Translations under genes and position numbers: made by a program
Source of the DNA: Thermoleophilum album
GTDB lineage: Bacteria > Actinomycetota > Thermoleophilia > Solirubrobacterales > Thermoleophilaceae
Direction of reading: 5' to 3'
Assembly: GCF_900108055.1 (NCBI RefSeq)
Contig: NZ_FNWJ01000001.1
Location: 620,001 to 684,000, forward strand
Length of the DNA stretch: 64,000 nt
The notes under the pieces: generated by a model
Database searches by the model: none
Told to the model about the DNA's origin: nothing
Seen by the model: only the letters and a program-made list of their open reading frames with translations
In this document: piece after piece, positions 61,727 to 64,000 of the stretch
Numbering within the stretch: the first letter of the stretch is position 1
How the letters are laid out: each line of letters opens with the position of its first letter

Positions 61727-63205
61727 ATGGCCTCACGGGGGCTGATCCTGGCGGTGGTCGATTCGCTCCGGCCCGATGCCCTCGAGCGGGCGGTGCGCTC
61801 GGGTGCTGCGCCGACGCTCGCCGCGTTGGTCGCGGCGGGCGACGGAATCCGTCCGCTTCTTTCCGTCTTTCCGTCGTTGACCCCCGCGGCCGCGGCAACG
61901 ATCGCCACCGGAGCCCCGGTCGACGTTCACCGCATTCCCTCGATCAATTGGTACTCGCGCGACGAGCAGCGCTACGTCGAGTACGGAACCTCGCTCGCCG
62001 CGTCACGCGCCTTCGGGGTCCTCTCGGTGCTTTCTGACACTGTCTACAACCTCAACCTCGCACACTTGCCGCGCGACGTGCCGACGATTTTCGAGCGGCT
62101 GGAAGACGCCGGTTTGGTCTGTGCCTGTACGACCTACCTCGTGTTCCGGGGACGTCATCGGCATCGTCCGACTAGCGGCCCGGGAGTCGCGCGTCTAGCC
62201 ACCGCCACTCGCTTTCGCCAAGCCGTTTGGGGCCCGCGGGAGTTGTTCTACGCCGATCTGTTTGCCAGCCGTGAACTGCCCTGTAGCTCGCTGCTCGGGC
62301 TGCCGGGTCGTAGAGATCCCCACGCCGCCTGCGTGGCCGAGCACCTGCTGCGGGAGGATGCCTTCGACTTTTTGCTTTTGTCGTTGCCTGATACCGATAC
62401 GCGCTCACACCGTCTCGGCCCGCGGGCCCAACATCAGGCGCTCGCCAGCGCGGAGCGCGCGCTCGAGCGGGTGGTCAAAGCCGCGGGCGGTGTCGATGCC
62501 TTGCTTGACCGCTATGCGGTCGTCGTTTGCTCGGACCACGGCCAAAGCGCGGTCGAGCGAACCCTCGACCTTGGGCGGGTGTTGTCCGATCGGCGCTTGC
62601 TGCGCCCTGTTGACCCGAGACCGGCCGATGCCGAGCTGGCGCTCTCACCAGGCGGCAGGATCACGATGGTCTATGCGCTGGTCGACGACCGCAACCGACG
62701 CAGCAGGCTTCTTCGCCGGCTAAGGAGACGCCTGCGCGACCTTCCCGGGGTTGCCTTCGTGGCATCGAAGGTTCGGGGCGAAGCCGTGATCGAGGGCCCC
62801 GGTGGCGAGCTTCGCTTCGCACCGGGCGACGACACGCGCGACGAGTACGGCGATCGTTGGTCGTTCAGCGGCGCAACTGAGCTTCTCGAGTTGTCGTACG
62901 CCGACGGCCTGGTGCGGTCGGCGCGCTACCCGCGCGCCTTCGCCCGTCTCTGGAGTGCCCTCTCCTGTGCGACCGCTGGCGACCTCTTCGTGGTCGCCGA
63001 GCCCGGTGTCGAGTTCGTCGATTGGGGCGGCGCTAGTCACCTCGGGGGTGGGAGCCACGGTGGGCTCGACGCCGAGGACTCGACCGGCGTGCTTGTGGCC
63101 GCGGGTCTCGAGGCGGTCGCTCCCGAGCGAGACGATCGATACCTCGCCCTAACGGACCTGGTACCGCTGGCACTTAGGCACTTCTCGGTGTCCCCGACCC
63201 ACTAG
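61727..63205 (+). CDS. Alkaline phosphatase superfamily (phosphodiesterase/NPP-like) protein
   Basis: A 492-aa metal-dependent phosphatase or phosphodiesterase. Metal ligands are recognisable: Asp in LAVVDSLRPD, the nucleophile Thr in FPSLTPAAAA, Asp/His in LPDTDTRSHRLG, Asp-His in CSDHGQS, and a late His in GGGSHGGLD. WYSRDEQRYVEYG and the variable central region match type I phosphodiesterase / nucleotide pyrophosphatase relatives. No signal peptide is seen, so it may act in the cytoplasm. A FSGATELLE segment and FVVAEPGVEF lie near the end. Substrate unknown. The adjacent GtrA and secreted genes give little help. Confidence 0.88.
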   Translation: MASRGLILAVVDSLRPDALERAVRSGAAPTLAALVAAGDGIRPLLSVFPSLTPAAAATIATGAPVDVHRIPSINWYSRDEQRYVEYGTSLAASRAFGVLSVLSDTVYNLNLAHLPRDVPTIFERLEDAGLVCACTTYLVFRGRHRHRPTSGPGVARLATATRFRQAVWGPRELFYADLFASRELPCSSLLGLPGRRDPHAACVAEHLLREDAFDFLLLSLPDTDTRSHRLGPRAQHQALASAERALERVVKAAGGVDALLDRYAVVVCSDHGQSAVERTLDLGRVLSDRRLLRPVDPRPADAELALSPGGRITMVYALVDDRNRRSRLLRRLRRRLRDLPGVAFVASKVRGEAVIEGPGGELRFAPGDDTRDEYGDRWSFSGATELLELSYADGLVRSARYPRAFARLWSALSCATAGDLFVVAEPGVEFVDWGGASHLGGGSHGGLDAEDSTGVLVAAGLEAVAPERDDRYLALTDLVPLALRHFSVSPTH

Positions 63206-63208
63206 ATT
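63203..63208 (+). promoter_or_regulatory. Putative leaderless -10 box
   Basis: TAGATT ends 7 nt before the GtrA ATG at 63216 and overlaps the stop of the previous gene. There is no Shine-Dalgarno, which fits a leaderless start. Confidence 0.4.
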
Positions 63209-63215
63209 CGCGCGC

Positions 63216-63674
63216 ATGCAAGATCCAACGGCGCTTGACAACTGGATCGTTGCCAACGCCACCCGCGTTCGCCTCGGCCTGCGTCGTCCCCACAACTGGC
63301 TCCAGCTGGCCAAGTTCTGCACGGTAGGAGCCTCCGGCTACGTCGTGAACCTCTCGGTATTCGCCGTCTGCGTGCACGCCCTTGGGCTTCACTATCTGGA
63401 GGCTGCCACCCTTGCTTTCGCGTGCGCGCTGACGAACAACTTCCTATGGAACCGCCGCTGGACCTTTCGGGCGCACGACGGCCGACCCGCGTTCCAGGCT
63501 GCGCGCTTCGTGCTCGTGAGCGTGATCGCTTTCCTCTTTGCGGCATCGGTGCTCGAGTTCTTGGTAGCCGTGGTCGGTCTCCCAGAGCTGCCGGCTCAGG
63601 CAGTCGCGATCGTGGTGGCAACACCACTCAACTTCCTGGGCAACAAGATGTGGAGCTTCGCTCGGGCCCGCTAG
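63216..63674 (+). CDS. GtrA-family membrane protein
   Basis: A 152-aa GtrA-like protein with four helices: FCTVGASGYVVNLSVFAVCV, ATLAFACALTNNFLWNRRWTF (the family NFxWNRxWTF motif), VLVSVIAFLFAASVLEFLV and AVAIVVATPLNFLGNKMWSF. GtrA proteins are thought to flip polyprenyl-phosphate-linked sugars or assist cell-surface polysaccharide synthesis. No cognate polyprenyl-phosphate glycosyltransferase lies next to it in the window. ATG start with a TAGATT box 7 nt upstream. Confidence 0.92.
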   Translation: MQDPTALDNWIVANATRVRLGLRRPHNWLQLAKFCTVGASGYVVNLSVFAVCVHALGLHYLEAATLAFACALTNNFLWNRRWTFRAHDGRPAFQAARFVLVSVIAFLFAASVLEFLVAVVGLPELPAQAVAIVVATPLNFLGNKMWSFARAR

Positions 63675-63733
63675 GCGGGCAGACAGGAGAACAGCTCGCC
63701 CGTCAATCTTGCGGTCGTCCGCGGCGGCTTCGC

Positions 63734-64000
63734 GTGCGGCATCTTGTGCGGCGCGCACTTGCTTTGGCTGCGTTTCTGACCTTGCTCGTCGGGGTGTCCG
63801 GGCGGCCCGCACTAGCTGCTTCGCTGACGGCGCCCCCGAGCTTCGATAAGCCGCCGGTCGGCTGGCGGCTGTCGGCTGAACAGGCGATCACGATCGCTCG
63901 GCGGAGCCACGCGTTCCAGTCGCAGCGCGAGCGGCGCGGCGAGCTCGCTGCGAGCGCCTACATGGCTCCCGGCAAGCGCTGGCAGGTCGGCTTCTTCGCG
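63734..64000 (+). CDS. Secreted protein, 5' part (runs off the right edge)
   Basis: From GTG 63734 an open frame continues to the edge (89 codons) with a clear signal peptide. The basic MRHLVRRA head is followed by LALAAFLTLLVGVSG and a likely cleavage after PALAA. The mature start has PPSFDKPPVGW, LSAEQAITIARRS and APGKRWQVGFFA, which loosely recalls PepSY-like or other small exported domains. Function cannot be assigned from this fragment. It follows gtrA by 59 bases. Confidence 0.65.
   Translation, partial: MRHLVRRALALAAFLTLLVGVSGRPALAASLTAPPSFDKPPVGWRLSAEQAITIARRSHAFQSQRERRGELAASAYMAPGKRWQVGFFA

Overview
The window is a chromosomal segment of a high-GC bacterium, most likely an actinobacterium. 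The evidence is a NucS-type mismatch endonuclease, a fhaA-fhaB-pstP-rodA-pbpA-pknB block laid out as in mycobacteria, DUF3105 and DUF4446 proteins, frequent GTG/TTG starts, and many TANNNT boxes placed 6-10 nt before start codons as in leaderless actinobacterial promoters. The protein style (standalone LytR_C, DUF354, and many membrane and secreted polysaccharide proteins) suggests a deep branch such as Thermoleophilia/Solirubrobacterales, but this is inference. No insertion sequence, prophage or CRISPR array is visible, and gene packing is very tight.

Layout. 1-7008: a possible gene start running off the left edge, a GGDEF/EAL cyclic-di-GMP protein, nucS, an alpha/beta-hydrolase-like protein, a DUF3105 lipoprotein and a secreted peptidoglycan amidase. 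6897-22938: an envelope polysaccharide locus. It holds an initiating sugar phosphate transferase, four glycosyltransferases, an O-antigen ligase/polymerase, a formyltransferase, a UDP-sugar 4,6-dehydratase, a DegT aminotransferase and a DUF354 protein. A membrane-anchored beta-propeller, a FlgD/Ig-domain protein and a LytR_C protein are interleaved on the opposite strand. 23039-24564: DedA plus UppP, probably carrier-lipid recycling. 24574-29766: a SpoIIE phosphatase, purM, a DsbA-like protein and a Ser/Thr kinase. 29873-40130: a minus-strand kinase / FHA / phosphatase / RodA / PBP / PASTA-kinase / D-Ala-D-Ala ligase operon for growth and septation. 40279-43528: a CARDB-like membrane protein, DUF4446, pheA and an HNH endonuclease.

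43626-57762 is the replication-origin neighbourhood. gyrA, gyrB, dciA, recF, dnaN and dnaA lie on the minus strand. rpmH, rnpA, yidD, yidC, jag, rsmG, parA and parB lie on the plus strand, with a parS-like site just before rsmG. The divergence point is the dnaA-rpmH gap (52912-53108). DnaA is unusual: domains I and IV are recognisable, but the residues expected for the arginine finger and sensor II are not seen, and the base-reading motif of domain IV is altered. No cluster of consensus DnaA boxes is found in the nearby gaps. 57788-64000: tRNA-Ile(GAT), a bifunctional-nuclease-family protein, a second D-Ala-D-Ala ligase overlapping an aminotransferase gene, a small membrane protein, an alkaline-phosphatase-superfamily protein, a GtrA protein and the 5' end of a secreted protein.

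No stretch longer than 300 bases lacks a gene. The longest gaps are 60834-61092, 52912-53108, 48656-48825 and 57862-58012. The main themes are envelope synthesis (carrier lipid, polysaccharide, peptidoglycan, Ser/Thr signalling) and chromosome replication and segregation.
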